Source: Candidatus Hydrothermarchaeota archaeon (lineage in GTDB: Archaea; Hydrothermarchaeota; Hydrothermarchaeia; Hydrothermarchaeales; WAQR01). From it: a DNA stretch of 9,383 nt. Location: NCBI GenBank assembly GCA_015520145.1, contig WAQR01000224.1:1-9383 (forward strand), written 5' to 3'. The notes below the pieces were generated by a model. That model had not been told where the DNA came from, searched no databases, and saw nothing but the letters and a program-made list of their open reading frames with translations. A program made the position numbers and the translations under genes. Of this stretch, positions 1 to 6,237 are shown piece by piece. Numbering within the stretch: position 1 is the stretch's first letter; every line of letters starts with the position of its first letter.

Positions 1-710
1 CAGGACAGACGGATTATCTCTGCCAGTGTGCTGCCGCCTGTGTTGAGTGGAGGATAGCCCTGTCCGCCATAGTTCCCGCTTGAGACATCGATCGGATTAT
101 TAATTGTGGTCGGGAAGTTGTTCGTGGTACAGCCCTCAGGAGCTGTCCCGTTGCCTGTTACAGGGTCAAAACTCGTGCATTCTTTAAACCTGCCAGGCGC
201 AACTGTTTCGTTTTTCGTCCATTCAGCAAATCCAAATTTGAGACTCCTGACAGCATATCCCTGAGTCATTAAATAACTTGCAACCACCATGCCGATATGG
301 TTCGTGTTGCCATAGACTATGGTCTCGTTCTTTTTACCTGAATTTATATGCGTCGTAAGTGCTGAATTTAAATAGTCCAGTGCCCCCTGCTTGCCGAGGT
401 CTCTATAATATATATTTATTGCTCCGGGGATGTGGCCCGCTGCATACTCTGAATACGGCCTCACATCCAGAACAAGCGGCGTAGTTGAATCATTGGCATC
501 TAAAAGGGTTTTCAAATTGGCTGCAGATATCCTATCTGGAGGACTTTGCCCGTTAGCTGCAATCGCTGCATCCATGACCTGGTTAAATTCAGCAGTAGCA
601 CCCTCAGCCGCAACCACAACCCCCATTCCACCCCAGAATATTCCAAAAATTATCCCGATTATTATAATTTTCCTTACTCTAAATCCGTTCTTCACCACGC
701 CGGCCTTCAT
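1..710 (-). CDS. exported rhodanese-fold protein lacking the catalytic cysteine (partial, C-terminus beyond window)
   Basis: The frame is open from an ATG at 710 down to the window edge, giving 236 residues with no stop, so the gene is incomplete. A basic start followed by a hydrophobic run (residues 15-35, ending VVVAAEG) looks like a signal peptide or membrane anchor, so the protein probably acts outside the cell. One rhodanese domain spans about residues 60-165: the structural motif DVRPYSEYAAGHIPGAIN (82-99), then the strand IVY and the active-site loop (131-140), and a closing GFAEW (160-164). Active rhodaneses have cysteine right after that strand; here it reads YGNTNH, with Gly134. Sulfur transfer by this domain is therefore unlikely, and a binding role is inferred. 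About 70 polar residues with two cysteines (178, 194) follow and match nothing I recognise. The start is supported by AGGAG at 716-720, five bases upstream, and by a TATA box behind it. Codon use looks like that of the neighbours. Confidence 0.8.
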   Translation of the reverse strand, partial: MKAGVVKNGFRVRKIIIIGIIFGIFWGGMGVVVAAEGATAEFNQVMDAAIAANGQSPPDRISAANLKTLLDANDSTTPLVLDVRPYSEYAAGHIPGAINIYYRDLGKQGALDYLNSALTTHINSGKKNETIVYGNTNHIGMVVASYLMTQGYAVRSLKFGFAEWTKNETVAPGRFKECTSFDPVTGNGTAPEGCTTNNFPTTINNPIDVSSGNYGGQGYPPLNTGGSTLAEIIRLS

Positions 711-745
711 AAGATCTCCTCTTCCAGTTCTGCTTACTGTTTTAA

Positions 746-758
746 TTATATATAAATT
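746..758 (-). promoter_or_regulatory. TATA box of the rhodanese-like gene
   Basis: Read on the minus strand this A/T block contains TTTATATATAA, a good archaeal TATA box. It lies about 40 bases upstream of the ATG at 710, which places the transcription start near 725 and leaves a short leader containing the AGGAG ribosome site at 716-720. Confidence 0.65.
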
Positions 759-810
759 TTGTGGCATAGATTATCCACGACGCCCGCACTCTGAAAAACC
801 TATGGGTGCC

Positions 811-852
811 CCTGGATAATCATATACCTGTGTATATTCATACACATCCAGG
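811..852. promoter_or_regulatory. nested inverted repeats in the divergent control region
   Basis: The inner repeat is TGTGTAT (829-835) and ATACACA (840-846), perfect 7-base arms with a 4-base centre. An outer perfect pair, CCTGGA (811-816) and TCCAGG (847-852), encloses it but is not centred on the same point. The left arm ends where a TATA box (851-862) begins. A DNA-binding protein site is the simplest reading; an RNA or cruciform stem is the alternative. No regulator is assigned. A separate 9-base inverted pair, GATTATCCA (769-777) and TGGATAATC (813-821), overlaps it on the left. Confidence 0.45.
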
Positions 853-862
853 ATATATAAAG
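851..862 (+). promoter_or_regulatory. possible upstream TATA box toward the smc operon
   Basis: GGATATATAAAG matches the archaeal TATA consensus in the plus direction. Transcription from it would start near 880 and leave a leader of about 115 bases before the ATG at 996. It may be an alternative or regulated promoter alongside the one at 956-963. Confidence 0.4.
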
Positions 863-955
863 TTTACGCAGGAAATGTTGTTGTCTGGTTCACCAATCCT
901 TCACTGATATGTCCAAACCAGTACCCCCTACTCTGACAGACCCACATCGACACCC

Positions 956-998
956 TTATATAGTAACAATATACTATAATTAGTAACAGATAGTAATG
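956..998 (+). promoter_or_regulatory. proximal promoter of the smc operon with inverted and direct repeats
   Basis: TTATATAG (956-963) is a TATA box about 35 bases before the ATG at 996, so the transcript would have a leader of roughly 10 bases or less. No Shine-Dalgarno sequence precedes that ATG, in line with leaderless or near-leaderless translation. Overlapping the TATA box is a 7-base inverted repeat, TATAGTA (959-965) and TACTATA (972-978). TAGTAACA occurs twice, exactly 20 bases apart (961-968, 981-988), and TAGTAATG (991-998) covers the start codon. A repressor bound here would block transcription. Since the first gene has a ribbon-helix-helix-like start, autoregulation is a reasonable but unproven idea. 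Confidence 0.5.
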
Positions 999-1289
999 CC
1001 GTCCTACAAAACCATTCAGGTCACAAAGAGAGAATACGAACTTTTAATAGAACTCAAAAACCTCATTTTAAGGCAGGGGACAGACAGTATCGAAAAGACG
1101 ATTGACAGAGGATTCAATATCGACAGGGCAATGGAAGACATGAACAGGACATCCCTTGCCAAAGGTGCGGTAGCAGGAATCGCAATAGCACTGACATTAC
1201 ATTTATTAAGAAAGGAGAGAGAAAAAGAAAACTCAGATACAACGATACAACAACAAAGTCGTGAACAACAAAGTAGTGGAGTATCATAA
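996..1289 (+). CDS. small ribbon-helix-helix-like protein with one predicted membrane helix, first gene of the smc operon
   Basis: A 97-residue protein I cannot place in a named family. Residues 4-36 (YKTIQVTKREYELLIELK, then IEKTI) follow the strand-helix-helix pattern of ribbon-helix-helix proteins such as archaeal VapB-type antitoxins. Residues 56-71 (KGAVAGIAIALTLHLL) form a short hydrophobic stretch rich in small residues, followed by a charged segment (RKEREKE) and a Gln/Ser-rich tail; this looks like a single membrane helix with a positive cytoplasmic side. Its stop codon directly abuts the smc start codon, so the two are co-transcribed and probably translationally coupled. No toxin gene is next to it. 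It could be an autoregulator, a membrane-linked partner of SMC, or both; all of these are inference. The start is the first ATG after the TATA box, with no ribosome-binding site. Confidence 0.7.
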   Translation: MPSYKTIQVTKREYELLIELKNLILRQGTDSIEKTIDRGFNIDRAMEDMNRTSLAKGAVAGIAIALTLHLLRKEREKENSDTTIQQQSREQQSSGVS

Positions 1290-1296
1290 ATGATAC
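1278..1296 (+). promoter_or_regulatory. smc ribosome-binding site and a palindrome across the stop/start junction
   Basis: GGAG at 1278-1281 lies 8 bases before the smc ATG at 1290 and fixes that start. GTATCATAAATGATAC (1281-1296) is a palindrome with 7-base arms that includes the stop of the upstream gene (1287-1289) and the smc start codon. In RNA it could fold as a 6-base stem with a UAAA loop hiding the smc start until ribosomes finishing the upstream gene open it. That would couple translation; chance is also possible. Confidence 0.45.
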
Positions 1297-4200
1297 GCAT
1301 CTCAAAAATAATGCTGAAAAACTTCAAGTCATTTAAAAGATTGACCCTCCCCATACCAGAGGGGTTCACAGCCATTGTCGGCCCAAACGGCAGCGGAAAG
1401 AGCAACATCGTCGACGCCATCTGTTTTGTCCTCGGCAGGAGTTCTGCAAAAAGTCTCAGGGCAGAAAGGTTCTCTGACCTGATATTCAACGGCGGGAAAA
1501 GCGGAAAACCAGCAAAAGAGGCAGAGGTCTCGCTCTTCCTCGACAATTCAGGGAGGGAGGTCCCACTCGAGGTATCGGAAATAAAAATAACACGGCGCGT
1601 GGATACCACAGGAAACAGCGTCTACAGGCTAAACGGCAGGAGGACCAGCAGGACAGAAATACTCGACGTCCTCTCCTATGCCACCATCCAGCCAGACGGC
1701 CACAACATAGTGCTCCAGGGCGACATAACAGGGATAATAGAGATGAACCCTGTGGAGAGGAGGGGGCTGATTGACGAAATTGCCGGGATTGCAGAATACG
1801 ATGAAAGGAAAAGGAAGGCAATGAGAGAACTCGACAAGGTTTCAGGGAACATCTCCCAGGTCGAGACCATACTCTCAGAGGTCTCAGCTCAGCTAAAAAA
1901 ACTCGATAAAGAGAAAACAGATGCGATGCGGCACGAATTTTTAAAGACCGAGATTAGAAAATCAAAAGGCATCGTCCTCTATTCAAACCGCCTCGAACTC
2001 GAAGAGAAGATAGGAAAACTCAACAATATCCTCAACACAGAGGAGAGACGCACACAGAGGATACAAAGGCACCTTGATGTGCTCTCCCTAAAGCTCCAGG
2101 TCAAAAAAAAAGAGCTTGAAAAGATCAACACCGACATAATCCTGAAAGAGGAGACAGAACAGTTCTCCATATTCAAAGAGATAGAAAAGGTAAAAAACGA
2201 ACTCCTCTACATCAAAGAAAAGCTTGAAAATACAAAACAGAAAATTGAAGAACTAGACGAGGGGATTTCAGGCAGCAGGTCAGGCATGGCAGCTACCACA
2301 TCTGAGATAGAGAGATGCAGACAGGAAATCACCGCCCTGCTAAAAGAGAAAGAAGAGATAGAGGGAGATATCTCAAAGATAAAAGGAGAGATAAATAAGA
2401 ATTATGAGCAGATTACAGACGAAGATAAGGCCACCCTGGACATGAAAGAAAGGCTCGCCAGCACAAGGGAACACCTCGAAAAAGAGAATGCCAGGCTCTT
2501 TGAGATAGAAAAGGCAAATGCCCTGCTCTTAGAAAAAAGGAGCGAGAAAGAGCGGATATTTGGAGAGCTTAAAAGAGACATCGAAGATAAAAAGGCCAGA
2601 TTTGAGGACGTAAGCAGGCTTAGAAAAGACAGCGCAGGTATAAAAACAGAGCTCGAAACAGCACTGAGGGACACAGCGTCACTTAAAAGAGAACTTATCG
2701 ATGAGAGCATGGAAATAAAAAAGAGACTGAACAAGGTCCAGACAACCCTGCAACTTAAATATTCCAAATTCGCACAGCTTGACGCAAAACACAAGACCCT
2801 GCAAAACATGAGCCAGAAAAAGCTTACATTTAACAGGGCGATTGATGCCGTATTAAAACTCAGGGACAGCGGGACTATAAAAGGGATTCATGGAACAATC
2901 TCAGAGCTTGGCAAATCTGACCCAAAATTCTCAAAAGCCCTGGAGATAGCTGCGGGCAGCGGGCTTAAATTTATTGTTGTCGAGGACGAGAACGTTGCAG
3001 AAAAATGCATAAACTATCTAAAAGACAACCACATTGGAAGGGCAACATTTCTCCCGCTAAATAAACTGAAGATAAAACCCCCTGACCGGCAGATGAAAGA
3101 GATTGCCAGAAAGTCTCTTGGATTTGCAGTCGATCTGGTGGATTTTGATGGGAAATTTGAAAAGGCGTTTTCCTACATATTCAAAAACACGGTGATAATA
3201 AAAGATATCCCATCTGGAAGGAAGGCAGGCTTTGGAAAGGCGAGAATGGTAACAATTGACGGCGACCTAATCGAGATATCAGGTTCGATGAGCGGCGGGT
3301 TTTACAGACCAACTGGAATCAGTTTTGAAGAGATAGACGCCTCAAAAAAAGAGCTTGAAACCCTGAAAGATGAAATCACCGCACTCGAAAAAGAGAGGGA
3401 TATGCTCATTAAAAAAGAAGAGGAGATCCGACAGAGGATTGAGGATGCAAATTCAAAAGAACTCGAAGGACAAAAAGAAAGAGAGATCCTAAAAGAGAGG
3501 ATAAGGACAGCAGAGGAGACCTACAAAGAGCTTTCAAAATTGATTGCAGAAAGAGAGGTTATGAAAAAAGAGATATCAAAAGAGCTCGACAGCCTGGATA
3601 CCAGCATAGCTGAAAATGAGGGGGAGATAAAAAAGCTTCAGGAAAGCGTTGGCGCGATTTTAGAAGAAAAAAATGCGATTCAAAAAGAGCTTGAAGAATC
3701 AATGGCAGAAAAGATACTAAAAGAGATAAAAGAGCTTGAAAAAAAGGTTTTTGATCTTGAAAAAGAGAAAGAACGCAGGCTGAATCAGGTTAAACTCAAT
3801 GAGTCAAGGATTGAAGAGATACTCAAACCGAAGTTCTCCAGGCTGGAAAAAGAGCTTCTGGAATCCACCTCTTTAAAAAAGAGCATGGAAACCGCAATCG
3901 CGGACATAACCGCCAGGAAAAAAGAGCTTGACAGCACCTACCAGGAACTGAAGGAGAAAGAGTCCTCTATCCTAACCGACATTAAAAAATTAAAGGTGAG
4001 GCGGGACCTCTTTGTAAGAGGGATAAACCTCATAGACAGGAAGATGCAGGATATCACTGAGACGTTATCAGATATTGCCAGAAAATCTGAAGATGCCAGA
4101 ATCGAGAAGGCCCGTCTTGAATCGAAGCTTGAAGAGGTGACAAAGGCACTAAAACAGTATACTGACCTGGAAATCGAGCTTCTGGCACCCATCGACACAG

Positions 4201-4847
4201 AAGAGCTTGAGAACGAAATCACAAAGATGGAAGTCGAGATGGAGTCGCTTGAACCCATCAACATGCGGGCAATTGAAGACTTTGATATCGTAAAAGAGAA
4301 GCATGACAGACTGAATCTTCGGGTTGAAAAACTCTTAACTGAAAAAGATGCCATCCTGGCACTGATGGAAGAGATAGAACACAGGAAAAAGGCGGTGTTT
4401 ATGGAAGTATTTGAAAATATCGCGATCAATTTCAGGAGGATATTCTCCAGGCTGTCGGACGGCGGAACTGCTGAACTCCTGCTTGATGAGGATGCCCCGC
4501 TTGACGGCGGGCTCCAGATCCAGGCAAGACCTGCTGGAAAGAATCCGCAGTATATCGAGCTTATGTCGGGCGGAGAGAAGACACTTACCGCACTGTCATT
4601 CATATTTGCAATACAAAGATATCAGCCGGCACCGTTTTATATCATGGACGAGATCGATATGTTCCTTGACGATGACAATGTGAAGAAGATCTCTGACCTG
4701 ATAAAGGAGTCTTCTAAATGGGCTCAGTTCATTGTGGTATCTTTGAGAGAGAATCTTATGACATCTGCCGACCAGCTGTTTGGAGTCTCGAATGAAGAGG
4801 GTATCTCGAAACTGGTTGGAGTGGAGTTGGAACAAATTGCTGTCTGA
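1290..4847 (+). CDS. smc: chromosome segregation/condensin ATPase SMC
   Basis: SMC is the ATPase that dimerises through its hinge and, with ScpA and ScpB, loops and compacts DNA to allow chromosome separation. At 1185 residues it has normal full length and all expected parts. These are Walker A GPNGSGKS (31-38), the Q-loop glutamine (Q143 in VLQGDI), a first coiled-coil arm (about 170-520), a hinge (about 525-670) ending in the family motif GSMSGG, and a second coiled coil (about 670-1020). The C-terminal head follows, with the ABC signature LMSGGEKT (1091-1098), Walker B FYIMDEID (1116-1123) with catalytic Glu1121, and a D-loop FLDDDN. Where many ABC ATPases have a switch histidine this protein has VSLREN; archaeal SMCs I recall also lack that histidine. 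MIRISKIMLKNF provides the usual first strand of the head, and GGAG eight bases upstream supports the start. It abuts the small gene upstream and overlaps scpA. Confidence 0.97.
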   Translation: MIRISKIMLKNFKSFKRLTLPIPEGFTAIVGPNGSGKSNIVDAICFVLGRSSAKSLRAERFSDLIFNGGKSGKPAKEAEVSLFLDNSGREVPLEVSEIKITRRVDTTGNSVYRLNGRRTSRTEILDVLSYATIQPDGHNIVLQGDITGIIEMNPVERRGLIDEIAGIAEYDERKRKAMRELDKVSGNISQVETILSEVSAQLKKLDKEKTDAMRHEFLKTEIRKSKGIVLYSNRLELEEKIGKLNNILNTEERRTQRIQRHLDVLSLKLQVKKKELEKINTDIILKEETEQFSIFKEIEKVKNELLYIKEKLENTKQKIEELDEGISGSRSGMAATTSEIERCRQEITALLKEKEEIEGDISKIKGEINKNYEQITDEDKATLDMKERLASTREHLEKENARLFEIEKANALLLEKRSEKERIFGELKRDIEDKKARFEDVSRLRKDSAGIKTELETALRDTASLKRELIDESMEIKKRLNKVQTTLQLKYSKFAQLDAKHKTLQNMSQKKLTFNRAIDAVLKLRDSGTIKGIHGTISELGKSDPKFSKALEIAAGSGLKFIVVEDENVAEKCINYLKDNHIGRATFLPLNKLKIKPPDRQMKEIARKSLGFAVDLVDFDGKFEKAFSYIFKNTVIIKDIPSGRKAGFGKARMVTIDGDLIEISGSMSGGFYRPTGISFEEIDASKKELETLKDEITALEKERDMLIKKEEEIRQRIEDANSKELEGQKEREILKERIRTAEETYKELSKLIAEREVMKKEISKELDSLDTSIAENEGEIKKLQESVGAILEEKNAIQKELEESMAEKILKEIKELEKKVFDLEKEKERRLNQVKLNESRIEEILKPKFSRLEKELLESTSLKKSMETAIADITARKKELDSTYQELKEKESSILTDIKKLKVRRDLFVRGINLIDRKMQDITETLSDIARKSEDARIEKARLESKLEEVTKALKQYTDLEIELLAPIDTEELENEITKMEVEMESLEPINMRAIEDFDIVKEKHDRLNLRVEKLLTEKDAILALMEEIEHRKKAVFMEVFENIAINFRRIFSRLSDGGTAELLLDEDAPLDGGLQIQARPAGKNPQYIELMSGGEKTLTALSFIFAIQRYQPAPFYIMDEIDMFLDDDNVKKISDLIKESSKWAQFIVVSLRENLMTSADQLFGVSNEEGISKLVGVELEQIAV

Positions 4848-5547
4848 AAACCAGTCTGAAAATCGGGCTGAAAATCAGCCTATTAACCAGCCTATTGAAA
4901 TGCAGCATGTAGATATGCTTATCGATCTTGTCATATCTGACGAACTTGACCCCTGGGACATTGATATTGCTGATATTGCAAATAGGTTTCTACAGAAGGT
5001 AAAGGAGATGGCCAGTATAAATCTGAGACTTTCTGGAAAAACACTTCTAACCTCATCCATCCTGCTCAGGATGAAATCTGAATGCCTGGTACCGCGGGAG
5101 GAGGCAGAATTGCATGAAGACCAGACATTTGACCAGGACGCAGAAGAAACCGGGGAAGTAGAGGATGGTTTCCTCCAACTCCAGCCTCCTGTGAGACGGC
5201 GGGCAGAGAGGAAGACAACTCTCTTTGAACTAATTGATGCACTTGAAAGGGCGCTTGGAGAAGAGATGATAAGAAAGAATTTCCCAAGAAAGACAAGAGA
5301 AAAACCGAAACTTAAAATCAAGGTGGATGAACAGGATATAAAAGAGAAGGTATTGAAGATTTATGACCAGCTCCAGGACATGGCAGGACTTCATGAGGTC
5401 ATCAAGTTCTCGGATATTGTTCATCAGCGGGATACCAGGACAGGGATTGTCGAGACTCTCTTATCCCTGCTCTACCTGGATTCCCAGAAGAAGATAAGGA
5501 TCTGGCAGAAAGAGCTGTTTGGGGAGATATTCATCGAGGTGAGGTAG
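4792..5547 (+). CDS. scpA: segregation and condensation protein A (kleisin)
   Basis: ScpA is the kleisin that bridges the two SMC heads and holds ScpB. The conserved N-terminal kleisin region starts around VDMLIDLVISDELDPWDIDI (from 4909), followed by the helix with LSGKTLLTSSILLRMKSE. The middle is acidic and variable, and the C-terminal winged helix (VIKFSDIV to LFGEIFIEV) binds an SMC head. From the ATG at 4792 the protein is 251 residues, near normal. This start overlaps smc by 56 bases and has GGAG (4782-4785) six bases upstream, which suggests translational coupling. The first 36 residues are not typical: part comes from out-of-frame smc sequence and part is a repeated Glu-Asn-Gln segment (SENQ, SENR, AENQ, then PINQ). 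An ATG at 4900 would give a compact protein but has no visible ribosome site, and a TTG at 4837 is a third option. The function is clear; the start is uncertain. Confidence 0.93.
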   Translation: MKRVSRNWLEWSWNKLLSENQSENRAENQPINQPIEMQHVDMLIDLVISDELDPWDIDIADIANRFLQKVKEMASINLRLSGKTLLTSSILLRMKSECLVPREEAELHEDQTFDQDAEETGEVEDGFLQLQPPVRRRAERKTTLFELIDALERALGEEMIRKNFPRKTREKPKLKIKVDEQDIKEKVLKIYDQLQDMAGLHEVIKFSDIVHQRDTRTGIVETLLSLLYLDSQKKIRIWQKELFGEIFIEVR

Positions 5548-5551
5548 GAAT

Positions 5552-6154
5552 ATGGGAAGGAATACTGGTGAGAACACAGGTGAGGATATGAAGATATCTC
5601 AGGATATGAAAACAGCGCAGCATCAGGTGCGGAATCAGATACAGCATCTGATAGAAGCTGCATTATTTGTTTCGACAGACCCGATCTCGGTAGAAACGCT
5701 CTGTGATATCAGCGGTGCAGAGCCAGGGGAGGTCAGGGAAATTGTGGATAATTTAATAATACAGTACAGAGAAAAGGGCAGCGCACTCGAGATTAGAAAG
5801 ATAGGTGAAGACCATTATGTGATGCAGGCAATGGAACTCTTTGCTGTCCCGCTCCAGGACCTGGTAAAGCCTGCGGTCGGGCAGGAGGTATTAAAAACGC
5901 TTTCTCTAATAGCACTAAGACAGCCGGTTACCCAGGCAGAGATTGTAAAGGCAAGGGGTTATTCTACATACGCCCATATCAGGGAACTGGTGTCAAAGGA
6001 TTTTATCATGGCTGTCCCAAAAGGCAGGACAAAGATGCTTACCACGACAAAAAAGTTTGCAGATTATTTTTCGTTTCCATCTGAGATAACCGAGTTGAAA
6101 AAGGAGATGGCAAGGCAGTTGCAGGCAGGGTATCAGGAGGTATCAGGCGACTGA
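5552..6154 (+). CDS. scpB: segregation and condensation protein B
   Basis: ScpB is the winged-helix subunit that dimerises and binds the central part of ScpA in the SMC complex. The 200-residue protein has two winged-helix domains, about residues 29-100 (LIEAALFVSTDPISVETL, then YVMQA) and about 108-185. The second carries the family hallmarks LIALRQPVTQAEI, RGYSTYAHIRELV and PKGRTKMLTTTKKFADYF. It begins four bases after scpA, with GAGGT (5541-5545) six bases before the ATG, so the two are made from one message. The first 25 residues are polar with a short repeat (GRNTGENTGED) and are probably disordered; later ATGs at residues 13 and 19 have poorer ribosome-site spacing. It is the last gene of the condensin operon. 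Confidence 0.94.
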   Translation: MGRNTGENTGEDMKISQDMKTAQHQVRNQIQHLIEAALFVSTDPISVETLCDISGAEPGEVREIVDNLIIQYREKGSALEIRKIGEDHYVMQAMELFAVPLQDLVKPAVGQEVLKTLSLIALRQPVTQAEIVKARGYSTYAHIRELVSKDFIMAVPKGRTKMLTTTKKFADYFSFPSEITELKKEMARQLQAGYQEVSGD

Positions 6155-6156
6155 AT

Positions 6157-6217
6157 GGGTGGGGGAAAGGAGTGGGAGGGAGAAGAGGAAAAGAAAAGAG
6201 GGAGGAGAGTGTTTTTT
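6157..6217. terminator. purine tract and T-run between convergent operons, probable terminators
   Basis: Just after the scpB stop the plus strand becomes almost all purine (6157-6209), with 36 purines in a row at 6174-6209, then T6 at 6212-6217. Archaeal RNA polymerase stops at T-runs without needing a hairpin, so the T6 would end the smc operon. Read from the other side, the same tract gives the PurP-family transcript a long C/T-rich end with TTTT runs, which could end that message. The G-rich start (GGG, GGGGG, GGG, GGG within 6157-6180) could also form a four-stranded structure in the scpB transcript, though one loop is slightly long. Confidence 0.55.
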
Positions 6218-6237
6218 ACCTCTTTACCTCATTATCT

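Noticed and set aside
430..819. Open frame on the plus strand overlapping the rhodanese-like gene
   Set aside because: It is antisense to a gene with clear domain motifs, a signal sequence, a ribosome site and a TATA box.
996..1289. Antitoxin of a VapBC-type pair
   Set aside because: No toxin gene lies beside it, and the membrane-type helix is not a feature of VapB proteins; the next gene is smc.
1016..1609. Long open frame on the minus strand across the small gene and the start of smc
   Set aside because: It is antisense to clearly conserved coding sequence, and its Ser/Leu-rich translation mirrors the sense codons; there is no ribosome site or family match.
2109..3740. The word AAAGAGCTTGAA recurring in smc (for example 2109, 3348, 3684, 3729)
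   Set aside because: It encodes Lys-Glu-Leu-Glu in coiled-coil heptads with the preferred codons, so it needs no separate explanation.
3938..4603. 221-codon open frame antisense to the smc C-terminal part
   Set aside because: It lies wholly opposite the conserved SMC head and coiled coil, and its serine-rich composition is typical of a shadow of Glu/Lys-rich coding.
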